Source: an uncultured Lachnospiraceae bacterium
GTDB lineage: Bacteria; Bacillota; Clostridia; Lachnospirales; Lachnospiraceae
Reading direction: 5' to 3'
DNA: 64,000 nucleotides
NCBI GenBank assembly: GCA_910577175.1
Contig: CAJTLU010000004.1
Coordinates: forward strand, 124,001 to 188,000
Positions 17,620-27,260 of the stretch are shown here, one piece after another. The translations under genes and the position numbers were made by a program. The notes under the pieces were generated by a model. It was not told the DNA's origin. It saw only the letters and a program-made list of their open reading frames with translations, and did no database searches. How positions within the stretch are numbered: position 1 is the stretch's first letter; each line of letters starts with the position of its first letter.

Positions 17620-19551
17620 ATGGTTGTATTGATTACTGCGATTGCCCCGGAGGCAGCCGCTGTAGCTTCGGCATTTTCCCTGAAAAAGTCTGTCTCCCGG
17701 GGGAGCTTTACCCTTTATGAGAGAGACGACCGTTCCTTCTGCCTGCTTGTCACAGGCGCAGGTAAGCTGAATGCCGCTATTGCGGTAACGGAATATCTTT
17801 CTCTTTCCTCCTTTTCTGATACTGATATCTTCTGCAATCTCGGTATTTGCGGGACAACCGCCGCTCTGCCAAAGGGCTCCGGGTTTCTTTGCGTTTCGAT
17901 TACCGACCTTGCTTCCCATAAAACCATCTATCCGGAGGTGTACGGACATCCGTTCCGCGAAGCGCTTCTTGCTACCTCCGATACCCCGGTTACGGGACAG
18001 ACGAAGACTTTCGTACCGGAGGTCTCCGCCCGCCTGCCGCAGCTCTTCGATATGGAGGCTTACGGCGTTGCGGTAGCACTGTTCCGTCTTGTTCCGCCGT
18101 CGCACTGTTTCTTTTACAAGGTAGTTTCCGATTTCTGCGACAGTGCCTTCCCGTCCGCGGAGGAAGTCACGGCGCTTTTGCAGCCGCACCTCCCTGTGCT
18201 TTCTTCCTTTTTGCAGGAAACCGCAGAACAGCTTTCCGGACAGGCGGTGCACCACCCTTCCCAGACGACGGAAACGGCAGAGGCTTTGTCCTGCCGCTAT
18301 CCCTTTTCCGCCACGATGAAGCACCGGCTTTTCCAGCTTCTGACCTATGCAAAGCTTGCGGGCATAGAAACAGAAGATATGCTTTCCGCTTATACGGACG
18401 CTGAAAAACCGCCTTCTAAAAAGACAGCGCTGACCCTCTTAAATGATTTGGAGGAGTTTTTGCAGAGCCCCGGCGCCTGTGGTTCTGTTCCGTCTCCTGT
18501 GCTCTCTCCTGCCGGGAAAAAGCTTTTACAGCCCTTCCGTCACATCTATGTGGAGCGTGAAGCGGAGCATTCCCCGGCTGCCTTGCATCTGTATGAGCGT
18601 TTTCCTGACGCGTCGTTTATTCCAATCGACCACTACAAGGACGTTTTCAACCGGAGCCGGCAGAATCTTTTGCAGCAGGAAACCGAACCGTCCCTGATTC
18701 TTGCCGTAAACCACGGCAGACTGTTTTATCCGGGCGCGCCGGTCTGCCAGAGCTTCGGCGCGGAGCATTTCCTTTACACATCCTGCGTTATGAACTGCCT
18801 GTATGATTGCGATTACTGCTATCTGCAGGGAATGTATCCTTCCGGGAATATCGTAGTTTTCGTCAATCTGGAGGACTACTTTACAGAGCTTACGCGCCTG
18901 CTTTCCGAACACCCTGTTTATCTTTGCTGCTCCTATGACGCGGACCTTGCCGCCTTAAACGGCATTTTTCCGCATGCGGAGGCGTTCTGCCGCTATGCCG
19001 CAGAGCACCCGGGGCTCCGGTTAGAACTGCGTACCAAATGTGCGCCGCTTCCTTTGATTCAGAAGCTCCCGCCCGTAAAAAATGTTATCCTTGCCTTTAC
19101 GCTTTCCCCACAGGAGCTGATTACACGGTATGAACATTATACGCCATCGCTTTTGGCACGGCTTGCCGCGGCAAAGGAAGCCGCAAAACGCGGCTTTTCC
19201 CTGCGCCTCTGCTTCGACCCGCTCCTGGATGTGCCGGAGGCAGAGCGTCTGTATCCCGAAATGATAGAGCAGGTCTTTTCCGTCCTTTCCCCGGAGGAAA
19301 TTGCCGACGTCAGTCTCGGCGTATTCCGGATTTCCGGCAGCTATTTGAAACAGCTCCGGAAGGCAAAGCCGTCCTGCGCCTTCTCTTTTTACCCGTATGA
19401 GCTGACGGACGGCATCTGCCACTACCGGCCGGAACGCTGTCAGGTCCTTCTTGAAACAGTGAAAAAAGCATTGTACCTTCATGGTGTAACGGATGAAAAA
19501 ATTTTTATCTGGACCCCCGACGGGTCCGGGAAAGGAGCCACCTCATGCTGA
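17620..19551 (+). CDS. Fusion: nucleoside phosphorylase/MTAN-like domain plus SPL-family radical SAM
   Basis: A 643-residue two-domain protein. Residues about 1-205 resemble MTA/SAH nucleosidase and related purine phosphorylases: VTGAGKLNAAIAV, a NLGICGT strand and the purine-site FDMEAYGVA, followed by KVVSDFCD. Residues about 230-285 are a helical linker. Residues about 305-640 resemble spore photoproduct lyase: VERE near the start, then the cluster motif C-x3-C-x2-C (CLYDCDYC) followed by YLQG. The family uses a 4Fe-4S cluster and SAM to reverse thymine dimers. Nucleosidases can cleave 5'-deoxyadenosine, so the fusion could clear a radical-SAM by-product; that is inference. An SDR gene overlaps its 3' end. 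Confidence 0.82.
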   Translation: MVVLITAIAPEAAAVASAFSLKKSVSRGSFTLYERDDRSFCLLVTGAGKLNAAIAVTEYLSLSSFSDTDIFCNLGICGTTAALPKGSGFLCVSITDLASHKTIYPEVYGHPFREALLATSDTPVTGQTKTFVPEVSARLPQLFDMEAYGVAVALFRLVPPSHCFFYKVVSDFCDSAFPSAEEVTALLQPHLPVLSSFLQETAEQLSGQAVHHPSQTTETAEALSCRYPFSATMKHRLFQLLTYAKLAGIETEDMLSAYTDAEKPPSKKTALTLLNDLEEFLQSPGACGSVPSPVLSPAGKKLLQPFRHIYVEREAEHSPAALHLYERFPDASFIPIDHYKDVFNRSRQNLLQQETEPSLILAVNHGRLFYPGAPVCQSFGAEHFLYTSCVMNCLYDCDYCYLQGMYPSGNIVVFVNLEDYFTELTRLLSEHPVYLCCSYDADLAALNGIFPHAEAFCRYAAEHPGLRLELRTKCAPLPLIQKLPPVKNVILAFTLSPQELITRYEHYTPSLLARLAAAKEAAKRGFSLRLCFDPLLDVPEAERLYPEMIEQVFSVLSPEEIADVSLGVFRISGSYLKQLRKAKPSCAFSFYPYELTDGICHYRPERCQVLLETVKKALYLHGVTDEKIFIWTPDGSGKGATSC

Positions 19552-20315
19552 CGAACCGCACCTCGCTTGTAACCGGCGTTTCCTCCGGCATCGGCAGAAG
19601 CATCCTGCTTCTACTTTTGGAACACGGATGCCAGGTCCATGGCATAGTAAAAACGGAACAAAGCAAAGAAAAACTGGACGCGGAGCTTTCCGCACTGCTT
19701 CCGCCAGACAGAGCAAAACGATGCTTCCTGCATGTCTGTGACCTGCGGAATACCGGCGCCATAGAAACGCTCGCCCACAGCCTGCACACAAAAAACATAC
19801 GTCCGGATATTCTGATTTTAAACGCCGGAGTCGGTCTGTACGGTCCCCACGAGGAACTTTCCGTGGCAGGACTTTCGGAGCTTTCCGCCGTTAATTTTAC
19901 CGCCCCGCTGCTGCTGACAAACCTGTTTTTACGCGATATCAAAGCGGCAGCCGGACATATTTTGTTTCTTTCCTCAGTTACCGCGGCAAAGACGAATAAC
20001 ACCCACGGCTGCGCCTACGGCGCGACCAAAGCAGGAATCTCCAGTTTTGCCAAAAGCCTGTTTGAAGAGGTCCGGAAATACGGGGTACGCGTTACCGTGC
20101 TTGCGCCGGATATGACGCGCACTGCCCTTTACCGGAACGCGCCCTTTGACGCCGCCAAAGAAGAGGACGCCTCGCTCTCCCCAGAGGAGGTTGCGGAATA
20201 CGCCCTGTTTGCGCTGACCTCCAGATACGGCGCCAATCTGACGGAGCTCACCATACAACCGCAAAGGCACCGGCTGGAGCGTACCGTAAAATCAAAAGTA
20301 CACAAAGATACCTAG
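19545..20315 (+). CDS. Short-chain dehydrogenase/reductase
   Basis: A 256-residue classical SDR: NAD(P)-binding TGVSSGIG near residue 10, NAG at about 90, catalytic Ser in LSSVTAA and the YxxxK motif YGATK. An oxidoreductase on an unknown carbonyl or alcohol substrate, cytosolic. It overlaps the end of the fusion gene by seven bases with AAAGGAG just before the ATG, so the two are co-translated. Nothing here fixes the substrate. Confidence 0.88.
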   Translation: MLTNRTSLVTGVSSGIGRSILLLLLEHGCQVHGIVKTEQSKEKLDAELSALLPPDRAKRCFLHVCDLRNTGAIETLAHSLHTKNIRPDILILNAGVGLYGPHEELSVAGLSELSAVNFTAPLLLTNLFLRDIKAAAGHILFLSSVTAAKTNNTHGCAYGATKAGISSFAKSLFEEVRKYGVRVTVLAPDMTRTALYRNAPFDAAKEEDASLSPEEVAEYALFALTSRYGANLTELTIQPQRHRLERTVKSKVHKDT

Positions 20316-20382
20316 TGACTTTTTCCCATTCTGGTGGTACACTAGATAATGAGCAATTTTTGAAAGCGGAAGGAGTTTTCCT

Positions 20383-21756
20383 ATGAAAATCATTATTGCA
20401 GGCTGCGGTAAAGTAGGCTATGCCCTCGCGCAGCAGCTAAACGACGAGGGACACGAAATTACCTTAATTGACAATTCTGTGGAGCGCTTACAACCGGCAC
20501 TCTCCAACCTTGATTTGCAGGGCGTGGTCGGAAACGCCTCCAGCTTTCTGACGCTGCAGGAAGCCGGCATTACCCAGGCCGACCTGCTGATTGCCGTTAC
20601 CAATCAGGACGAAATCAACCTGATTTCCTGTCTGATTGCCAAAAAGGCAAGCAAGTGCCGTACGATTGCAAGGGTCCGGAATCCCGAATATTCCCGTGAA
20701 ATCAATTACTTAAAATACTGTATGGACATTTCCATGATTATCAATCCGGAGTTTGCCGCTGCAAGCGAAATCGCACAACTCATCCAGATACCGGATGCTA
20801 TGGAAATCGACTCCTTTGCCAAGGGCAAGGTCGATTTGCTGCGCGTCGCTATCTCCGAAAACTCCCCTCTCCATAACATGAAGGTACAGGAGTTTTCCAG
20901 AAAGTTTAACCACGAGGTGCTGATTTGTATCCTGGTACACAATCATCAGGTCTGCATCCCGGACGGTAATACGGTTTTAATGGCAGGCGATACGATTTCG
21001 GTCGTCCTTCCACGGGAAAAAATCAACGGCTTTTACCGCATGAGCAAGCTCTCCTCCATCCGTGAAATCCACGACGTTATGATTGCAGGCGGCGGCATGA
21101 TTTCCTATTATCTGGCACAGGCGCTGATGCGCTCCGGCATCCAGGTAAAAATCATCGAACGGAACAGGGAACGCTGCGACTTTTTAAGCGACGCACTTCC
21201 AAAGGCAGTCGTCATCCACTCGGACGCAACCGACCATGACCTGCTGTTAGAAGAGGGGATTTCCAAAACCGACGCCTTTGTTTCGCTTACCACGGTAGAC
21301 GAGGAAAACATCTTCCTCTCCCTTTATGCAAATAAGGTTTCCTCACACTGCAAAAAGATTACGAAAATTAACCGCCTTGCGATTGACGAGATTATCAGCA
21401 GCCTGCCGATTGGAAGCATTATCTCGCCGAAAAATATTACGACCGAATATATTTTACAGTATGTGCGCTCCCAGAACAATTCCTACGGCAGCAATGTCGA
21501 GGCGCTTTACCGCCTGATGGATAACCAGGTAGAGGCGCTCGAGTTTCATGTAAAGGAAAGTAGCGCCGTTACGGATATTCCGTTCTTAAACCTGAACTTG
21601 AAAAAGAATCTTCTGATTTGCTGTATTGTACGCGGAAACCGTATCATTACCCCGTCAGGACGCGATTTTATCCAGAAGGATGATATTGTTATCGTTGTTA
21701 CAACGCACAAAGGACTGCAGGATATCTCTGATATCCTGAATACTTCCGCAAAATAG
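20383..21756 (+). CDS. trkA: Trk potassium uptake regulatory subunit TrkA
   Basis: The NAD-binding cytosolic gating subunit of the Trk potassium transporter. It has 457 residues with a duplicated layout: RCK/TrkA-N (about 1-125; IIAGCGKVGYALA), TrkA-C (about 140-220), second TrkA-N (about 230-345; IAGGGMISYYLA) and second TrkA-C (about 365-455). AGGAG precedes ATG 20383. The channel gene trkH starts 10 bases after its stop, so the pair is one operon and one complex. Confidence 0.95.
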   Translation: MKIIIAGCGKVGYALAQQLNDEGHEITLIDNSVERLQPALSNLDLQGVVGNASSFLTLQEAGITQADLLIAVTNQDEINLISCLIAKKASKCRTIARVRNPEYSREINYLKYCMDISMIINPEFAAASEIAQLIQIPDAMEIDSFAKGKVDLLRVAISENSPLHNMKVQEFSRKFNHEVLICILVHNHQVCIPDGNTVLMAGDTISVVLPREKINGFYRMSKLSSIREIHDVMIAGGGMISYYLAQALMRSGIQVKIIERNRERCDFLSDALPKAVVIHSDATDHDLLLEEGISKTDAFVSLTTVDEENIFLSLYANKVSSHCKKITKINRLAIDEIISSLPIGSIISPKNITTEYILQYVRSQNNSYGSNVEALYRLMDNQVEALEFHVKESSAVTDIPFLNLNLKKNLLICCIVRGNRIITPSGRDFIQKDDIVIVVTTHKGLQDISDILNTSAK

Positions 21757-21766
21757 GAGGCCCGGA

Positions 21767-23206
21767 ATGAACTATTTACTGATTTTTCATATCTTAGGCT
21801 GGGTAATCCAGTTAGAAGGCATTTTCTTTCTGCCGCCCGCCATTACCGGCTTTCTTTACGGGGAGCTGAACGACGCTATCGTATATCTGCTGCTCGGGTT
21901 ACTTTGTGCCGCCTTTGGCCGCCTGTTACGTCTTCGCAAAAATTCCAACTCCACCTTCTATGCCAAGGAGGGCTTTGTCGTTGTGGCGCTCAGCTGGATT
22001 GTCATCAGTGTCATCGGCGCGCTTCCGTTTGTTTTAACAAAGGATATCCCGCACTACCCTGACGCCCTGTTTGAGATTATTTCCGGCTTTACTACAACCG
22101 GCTCCAGTATTTTAACAAATGTGGAGGCACTTTCCCATGCTAATCTTCTTTGGCGGAGCTTCAGCCACTGGATTGGCGGCATGGGCGTGCTTGTCTTTAT
22201 TCTTGCCATCCTTCCGATGACCGGCGGCTCAACTATGAATCTGATGAAGGCAGAAAGCCCGGGGCCTTCCGTCGGCAAGCTCGTTCCGAAGATGCAGCAG
22301 ACTGCCTTTTTGCTTTACGCAATTTATCTGGTAATGACCGTCATTGAAATTATCCTTCTGCTAGTGGGCGGTATGCCGCTGTTCGATTCCCTCTGCCATG
22401 CGTTCGGCACCGCAGGTACCGGCGGCTTCGGTATTAAAAATGACAGCATCGCCGGCTACTCCCTGTATTTGCAGAATGTCATTACCATATTCATGTTTCT
22501 GTTCGGCGTGAACTTTACTTTCTACTATTACATTTTAATCCGGAAGGTAAAGGATGCGTTCCGGATGGACGAAGTGCGCTGGTACTTCCTGATTTACCTC
22601 GGGGCTGTCGTACTTCTGACTGCAAGCCTTGTCAAAAACGGCGGCGGCTTTGGAGAAAGCCTGCAGACGGTTGCATTCCAGGTTTCCTCGATTATGACGA
22701 CGACCGGCTTTGCCACTACGGACTTCAACCTCTGGCCGGGATTTGCCCGTGCCCTGATGGTCTGCCTGATGTTTATCGGCGCCTGTGCCGGTTCGACTGG
22801 CGGCGGCATTAAGGTATCGCGCATTATGATTTATCTGAAGCAGGTAAAAAAGGAGCTGATGCAGCAGATTCACCCGAAACGGATCCGGGTACTGAAAATG
22901 GACGGAAAGGCGCTCTCCCATTCCGTTGTGCATTCCTGTAACACGCTTCTTATGACCTACATTGTCATTTTTATTGTATCGCTTTTGCTGCTTTGCCCGG
23001 ACGGCTTTGACCTGACGACCAACTTTACCGCCGTGACCGCGACGCTAAATAACATCGGCCCCGGACTGAATCTCGTGGGTCCGACTGGAAACTTTTCGGA
23101 GTTCTCCACGCTTTCCAAGTTCGTCCTGATGTTTGACATGCTGGCAGGGCGCCTGGAAATTATTCCGATGATGGTTCTGTTCCACCCGGCAACCTGGAAG
23201 AAATAA
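21767..23206 (+). CDS. trkH: Trk potassium channel subunit TrkH/KtrB type
   Basis: A membrane potassium-translocating subunit. It has 479 residues with about 10 membrane segments arranged as four pore repeats. The selectivity-filter loops are visible as FTTTGSS, GTAGTGGFG, MTTTGFATT and the last TLNNIGPG. GAGG lies before ATG 21767. It is directly downstream of trkA. The potassium is driven by ion motive force in this family. C-terminal LEIIPMMVLFHPATWK is typical for the family. Confidence 0.95.
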   Translation: MNYLLIFHILGWVIQLEGIFFLPPAITGFLYGELNDAIVYLLLGLLCAAFGRLLRLRKNSNSTFYAKEGFVVVALSWIVISVIGALPFVLTKDIPHYPDALFEIISGFTTTGSSILTNVEALSHANLLWRSFSHWIGGMGVLVFILAILPMTGGSTMNLMKAESPGPSVGKLVPKMQQTAFLLYAIYLVMTVIEIILLLVGGMPLFDSLCHAFGTAGTGGFGIKNDSIAGYSLYLQNVITIFMFLFGVNFTFYYYILIRKVKDAFRMDEVRWYFLIYLGAVVLLTASLVKNGGGFGESLQTVAFQVSSIMTTTGFATTDFNLWPGFARALMVCLMFIGACAGSTGGGIKVSRIMIYLKQVKKELMQQIHPKRIRVLKMDGKALSHSVVHSCNTLLMTYIVIFIVSLLLLCPDGFDLTTNFTAVTATLNNIGPGLNLVGPTGNFSEFSTLSKFVLMFDMLAGRLEIIPMMVLFHPATWKK

Positions 23207-23231
23207 GTCCGCTACGAAGGGAAGTTTTGCA

Positions 23232-25043
23232 ATGAACATGTTACCTCACTTAAGAAAAACAGGGAAAAACCGCATTTTATTTTTCCTTATCCTCTGTTGC
23301 CTTTTCGCTGTCTGCGGATGCCTTGCTCCCACAGAGCCGCCGCAGGCGCCCACGGCAACTCCCCCGGCAGAAAGAACGCCCATGCCATCCCCTTCTGTGC
23401 CGCCCCTTACTCCGACTCCCCTGCCGGAAAACGACCCGGAAGTCACAGAGCCTGCCCCGTCCATAACGCCGACCGGCACGCCGGGCGAGGTCTGTTTTTC
23501 CGAATCAGAGTATTTCCTTGCCGGAGATACCCTTCTGACTCTTTCCCTTGTCTCAAAAAAATCCGGTTATATTACCTATACCATGAACGGCAGGGAGCCT
23601 TCCAAAGCCTCTGCCCGCTATACGGAGCCGCTCTTACTGAAAGCAAATTCAGGCGCTTTCCCAAACGCTTACTCTATTCGTGCCAAGGCATGGTATGACG
23701 ACGGCTCCGCCTCTGATACCTATGTGCATACTTACTTTGTAAATACCGGGATTGACAGCCGTTACACAACTGCCATTTTCTCCATTAACGGGAACCCAGA
23801 CGAGCTGACCGACGCCCCGGACGGCATTTTGTACGGCACAAACTACGAAGCACGCGGACGTGATTCGGAACGCAAGGTCTATGTGGAGGCTATCTCCCAG
23901 GACGGTACGCTTTTGTTTTCCCAGTTCGCCGGAGCACGCGTTTTCGGCGGCTCCTCAAGAAAACATGAAATAAAGTCGTTAAAGCTGTTTGCAAGAAAGG
24001 AATACGAAAAGGGAAAGGGGACGTTTCCCACTACGCTCTTTGGCTCCCGTACCATTGACGGCTCCTCTCCGATTACGAAATATGACAAGCTGGTGCTGCG
24101 CAATGGCGGCGACGATTTCCAGCTCGCCTTTTTACGTGATGAACTGGTCCAGCGTCTGGCAATCGACGCCGGATTCTCCGCCTACGAGGCTGTCGTCCCT
24201 GCCGTGGCTTACATCAACGGCTCGTATTACGGCTTTTACTGGCTGCATGAGTCCTACTGCGACAAATACTTCCAGTACCGCAACGGGAAAAGCGACGGAG
24301 AATACATTATCCTTGAAGGCTCCGACTCCTACAAGTCCATTTCGGGAAATGCCGCAGAATCCGCTGCTGCAAAGGAGTACAACGCTCTTTATAAGCAATA
24401 TGCGTATGCGGACCTGACCATCGACGAGACGTTTGACGCGCTCTGTGAAAAAATCGACGTGGAAAATTACATGGACTATATGGCATATAATATTTATATT
24501 GCAAATTCTGACTGGCCGCAAGGAAACTACCGGTGCTTCCGCTACTACGCCGCTCCGGGCGAGTCCTACGGCACCGGGGAAAAGGACGGCCGGTTCCGCT
24601 ACCTCCTCCACGACTGCGACGACTCCTTTGCCCTCTACCGGGCAGACGCGGATACCGCCGCCTCCAGAAACGACCTGGAGGCAGTGCTCGGTATCCCGTC
24701 GGGAGAACGCTATGCCCCGCTGCTTGCCGCATTGTTGAAGCGGGAGGACTGTAAGCAATATTTTATTTCCAAAATGTTAGACTACATGAACGGCGCCCTC
24801 TCCTATGACAATGTCTGTAAGGTATTGAACGAAATGTGCGCAGAACGTGATACCGAGCTCGCCTATTACTATCAGCACCTCGATTCTTTAAAAAGCAAAT
24901 ATGACACCCTTTATGCCTCCGTCCGCACGCTGGAACGAAACCTCGCCTTAATCCGTTCCTTTGCCAGAGAGCGCCCTGTCTACATGCTTGGCTACCTCGA
25001 GGAATTTTTCCATGTCAACCTGACGCAGCATACGACACGGTAG
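23232..25043 (+). CDS. CotH-kinase-like lipoprotein
   Basis: A 603-residue exported protein with a lipobox ending AVCGC near residue 30, then a Pro/Thr-rich linker of about 55 residues. Residues about 95-145 look like a chitobiase C-terminal-like beta module (YTMNGREPS). Residues about 200-560 form a CotH domain: RNGGDDFQLAFLRDE, INGSYYGFYWLHE and HDCDDSFALY with the probable metal Asp residues. CotH proteins are atypical protein kinases first known from spore coats; this one should act outside the membrane on an unknown target. It follows trkH by 25 bases and is possibly co-transcribed. Confidence 0.85.
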   Translation: MNMLPHLRKTGKNRILFFLILCCLFAVCGCLAPTEPPQAPTATPPAERTPMPSPSVPPLTPTPLPENDPEVTEPAPSITPTGTPGEVCFSESEYFLAGDTLLTLSLVSKKSGYITYTMNGREPSKASARYTEPLLLKANSGAFPNAYSIRAKAWYDDGSASDTYVHTYFVNTGIDSRYTTAIFSINGNPDELTDAPDGILYGTNYEARGRDSERKVYVEAISQDGTLLFSQFAGARVFGGSSRKHEIKSLKLFARKEYEKGKGTFPTTLFGSRTIDGSSPITKYDKLVLRNGGDDFQLAFLRDELVQRLAIDAGFSAYEAVVPAVAYINGSYYGFYWLHESYCDKYFQYRNGKSDGEYIILEGSDSYKSISGNAAESAAAKEYNALYKQYAYADLTIDETFDALCEKIDVENYMDYMAYNIYIANSDWPQGNYRCFRYYAAPGESYGTGEKDGRFRYLLHDCDDSFALYRADADTAASRNDLEAVLGIPSGERYAPLLAALLKREDCKQYFISKMLDYMNGALSYDNVCKVLNEMCAERDTELAYYYQHLDSLKSKYDTLYASVRTLERNLALIRSFARERPVYMLGYLEEFFHVNLTQHTTR

Positions 25044-25060
25044 AAATTCAAAAATACATC

Positions 25061-25089
25061 TTGCCAAATAGGAAAAATTGTGGTAAACT
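25061..25089 (+). promoter_or_regulatory. tRNA-Leu promoter
   Basis: TTGCCA (25061-25066) and TAAACT (25084-25089), 17-base spacer, 34 bases before the tRNA. Confidence 0.6.
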
Positions 25090-25122
25090 ATGTTCTGTTC
25101 GGCGATTCCTTTTTGCCGGCAC

Positions 25123-25205
25123 GCGGATGTGGCGGAATGGCAGACGCAGCAGACTCAAAATCTGCCGGGTTCACGCTCGTGTGGGTTCGAGTCCCACCAT
25201 CCGCA
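25123..25205 (+). tRNA. tRNA-Leu, anticodon CAA
   Basis: An 83-nt class II tRNA. The acceptor arms GCGGATG and CATCCGC pair fully, with A as discriminator. The anticodon loop CTCAAAA is held by GCAGA/TCTGC and gives CAA, reading UUG. A variable arm follows, then the T arm with GGTTCGAGTCC. CCA is not encoded. It carries its own promoter and terminator. Confidence 0.95.
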
Positions 25206-25211
25206 TTTTAT

Positions 25212-25256
25212 GGCGCAAAACCGAACTGCATTGAGTCAGGTTTTGCGCCGTTTTTT
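25212..25256 (+). terminator. tRNA-Leu terminator
   Basis: A perfect 11-bp stem ggcgcaaaacc / ggttttgcgcc (25212-25222, 25239-25249) followed by T6. Confidence 0.9.
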
Positions 25257-25319
25257 ATATCTTTTGCTATGAAAAAGATATGATACAAAACAAACTTACA
25301 TGAGAGGAGTGGTACGGAT

Positions 25320-26327
25320 ATGAAACAATTTAACATTAACATTCATCCCTGCCTGGAATTGATTAACAGTATTTTATTGACAAGCCGGTATAACGAAATC
25401 ACGAAAGAATTTATCGGTTATGGACTTATGTCAGAGGAACAAAATGAATATACCACAGCCATTAAATCATTCCTACAGCCTTATCATTGCCATGAAATTT
25501 ATAGGATGGTAGAAGCTATGATTCCGAATGGCTTTACATTTTCACGCCCGGTTGAACTCGCATTATGTTTAAATGGACAAAATAACTTTTCATTTAAGTT
25601 CCAACCGTCTGATTTATGTATCAGGTATTGTGGCGGAATGGAAACGATTACTACATTCCTTGCGGCATTGCAGCAGTTTGCAAACGAGACAGACTACTTT
25701 TCTTTTTTTGATAAAGCCGTTAAATTTTATCATCCCATTTTAGCAGAAATAGAAAAGAATATCCTGGCTTATCCGTTTATATCCCTATTGGAAAACGAAT
25801 ATGGGAAAGAACAAAATTCCTACAATTATATCATCTCTTCCTTGATGATAGGCAGTTTTGGAATAGAATTTACTGACGCTGCGACACAGAAATCCGATTT
25901 ATTTTCCGTATTTTCAACAGACAATTTCAGCCTTTCCCCGGCAATTTTATTCCACGAATATTCCCACCCTTTCATCAACCCTTTGACGGAAAAATATTCG
26001 GATATTGCCAATCAGTACCAAGATGCTTACGAATCATTAAAAAAATATAAGCTCCCCGATTTCCAATCCGGTTATGGAGATTGGCAGGAATGCATCAACG
26101 AACATCTTGTCAGGGCTATGGCAATTCATCTGACCTCAAAATGCAATCTTACCGAATTAGCAGACCAACTACGAAATAATGACCTGTACCGCGGTTACAA
26201 GTATATTCCGCTGATTCTTGAACGCTATGCGTTTTATGATAACAACCGTAATCGCTATACCAACTTTGAAAGCTTCTATCCAGAATTATTAAAGGTGTTT
26301 GCAAATGACATTTCTGATACGGATTGA
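25320..26327 (+). CDS. DUF4932-like protein with HExxH motif
   Basis: A 335-residue protein with no signal peptide or membrane segment. Residues about 217-227 read ILFHEYSHPFI, an HExxH zinc-protease signature, and a second possible ligand Glu lies about 45 residues on in ECINEHLVRA. This arrangement is what I associate with DUF4932, a putative metallopeptidase family of unknown role. A GGAG site lies 11 bases before ATG. The gene is AT-richer than the chromosome around it and is the first gene after tRNA-Leu, so it may be part of an acquired segment. The peptidase role is inferred. Confidence 0.65.
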   Translation: MKQFNINIHPCLELINSILLTSRYNEITKEFIGYGLMSEEQNEYTTAIKSFLQPYHCHEIYRMVEAMIPNGFTFSRPVELALCLNGQNNFSFKFQPSDLCIRYCGGMETITTFLAALQQFANETDYFSFFDKAVKFYHPILAEIEKNILAYPFISLLENEYGKEQNSYNYIISSLMIGSFGIEFTDAATQKSDLFSVFSTDNFSLSPAILFHEYSHPFINPLTEKYSDIANQYQDAYESLKKYKLPDFQSGYGDWQECINEHLVRAMAIHLTSKCNLTELADQLRNNDLYRGYKYIPLILERYAFYDNNRNRYTNFESFYPELLKVFANDISDTD

Positions 26328-26349
26328 TTTTTAAGTGTTCCGACATGGA

Positions 26350-26401
26350 AAAACGCCACCAGGGGCCGGGCTTCTTACCAGGCAGTTCCCAGTGGCGTTT
26401 T
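26350..26401. terminator. Hairpin after the DUF4932-like gene
   Basis: Stem aaaacgccac / gtggcgtttt (26350-26359, 26392-26401), with T residues following the right arm. It lies 23 bases after the stop at 26327. Confidence 0.8.
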
Positions 26402-26411
26402 ACTTTTATTT

Positions 26412-26618
26412 CATAAGAAGCAGGGCGATAAGAAATATTCTGCCTCCTTACTGCCGGAGTTATTATTAAAGCATATCGAGCAAGCCGACATTTATTTCAA
26501 GTCCAAGGGAAAGAAACCGCTGACCGAAGCCGAGAAAATCCGAAAGAGCGTTTACAGTATCTTGCGGCAGGAACAGCGGGAACACGCGCCTCGCAGGACA
26601 CAAGATATGGAGCGATAA
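26412..26618 (+). pseudogene. 3' remnant of a mobile-element gene
   Basis: A 69-codon open stretch with no start, directly after a terminator, ending at TAA 26616-26618. It encodes a Lys/Glu-rich helical tail (LLLKHIEQADIYF, PLTEAEKIRKSVYSILRQEQ) with GC-rich codons unlike the flanking AT-rich genes. The style matches C-terminal tails of conjugative-element proteins, but I cannot name the family. A GGCGGG/CCCGCC hairpin and T7 follow at 26629-26668. The rest of 26328-26693 holds no gene. Confidence 0.4.
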
Positions 26619-26693
26619 CAGACAGGGCGGCGGGATAATTAAAGACTACCCCGCCACCCATGTTTTTTTGCCCTACAAACTGAAAGTTGCAGA

Positions 26694-27137
26694 TTAGTCC
26701 CACACGATTTCCAAACAATTAAAGTTTTCTGGAATTGGTGGTACACACGAATACATATTTAATTCAGATGCCTCTATTGTAATTACTCCGTCAGAGCATA
26801 GCCATTCGCAATTTACTAATTTTTCTAATTCCGTAGGTAAAATGGTTGTGCAAATCACGATGGTATCTCCTGCAAGAGCTAATTCTTCTGCCCCATTGTT
26901 TTCTACGATTTCTGTATCATCGTGCAGAGCAACACGCACCCACGCTATGTTAGGCATTAACTCAATCTTTTGTAGCATATCCCATATTTCAGAAAGCGTC
27001 GGTCGCCCAAATTCCCATTGGTTCGGAGCAATAGAATCTTCCTCTGTATTTCCATTGAAAAATTCATCAAGCGTTAACAATGGCAAACATTCTTCATTTT
27101 CTTCCAATAATTTTTTGAATGTATTCAACTCTATCAT
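26694..27137 (-). CDS. Hypothetical acidic protein
   Basis: A 147-residue cytosolic protein, very acidic, with several Trp residues. Its start is at ATG 27137 after GAGGAG; six further residues in frame upstream lack a ribosome site. Small acidic proteins of this kind in accessory regions are often immunity proteins or antirestriction-like factors, but no toxin is next to it and I do not recognise the family. Confidence 0.6.
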   Translation of the reverse strand: MIELNTFKKLLEENEECLPLLTLDEFFNGNTEEDSIAPNQWEFGRPTLSEIWDMLQKIELMPNIAWVRVALHDDTEIVENNGAEELALAGDTIVICTTILPTELEKLVNCEWLCSDGVITIEASELNMYSCVPPIPENFNCLEIVWD

Positions 27138-27260
27138 AGTCACAATTCTCCTCAAATTCCGATTGTGGTTTGATGATTTTTAAGGGAATTATTAGCTGTT
27201 ATAGTTTATTATCAAAACCCTCACTAACCTTTGAAAACACTAAGTTTATCGCAGGTGAGA

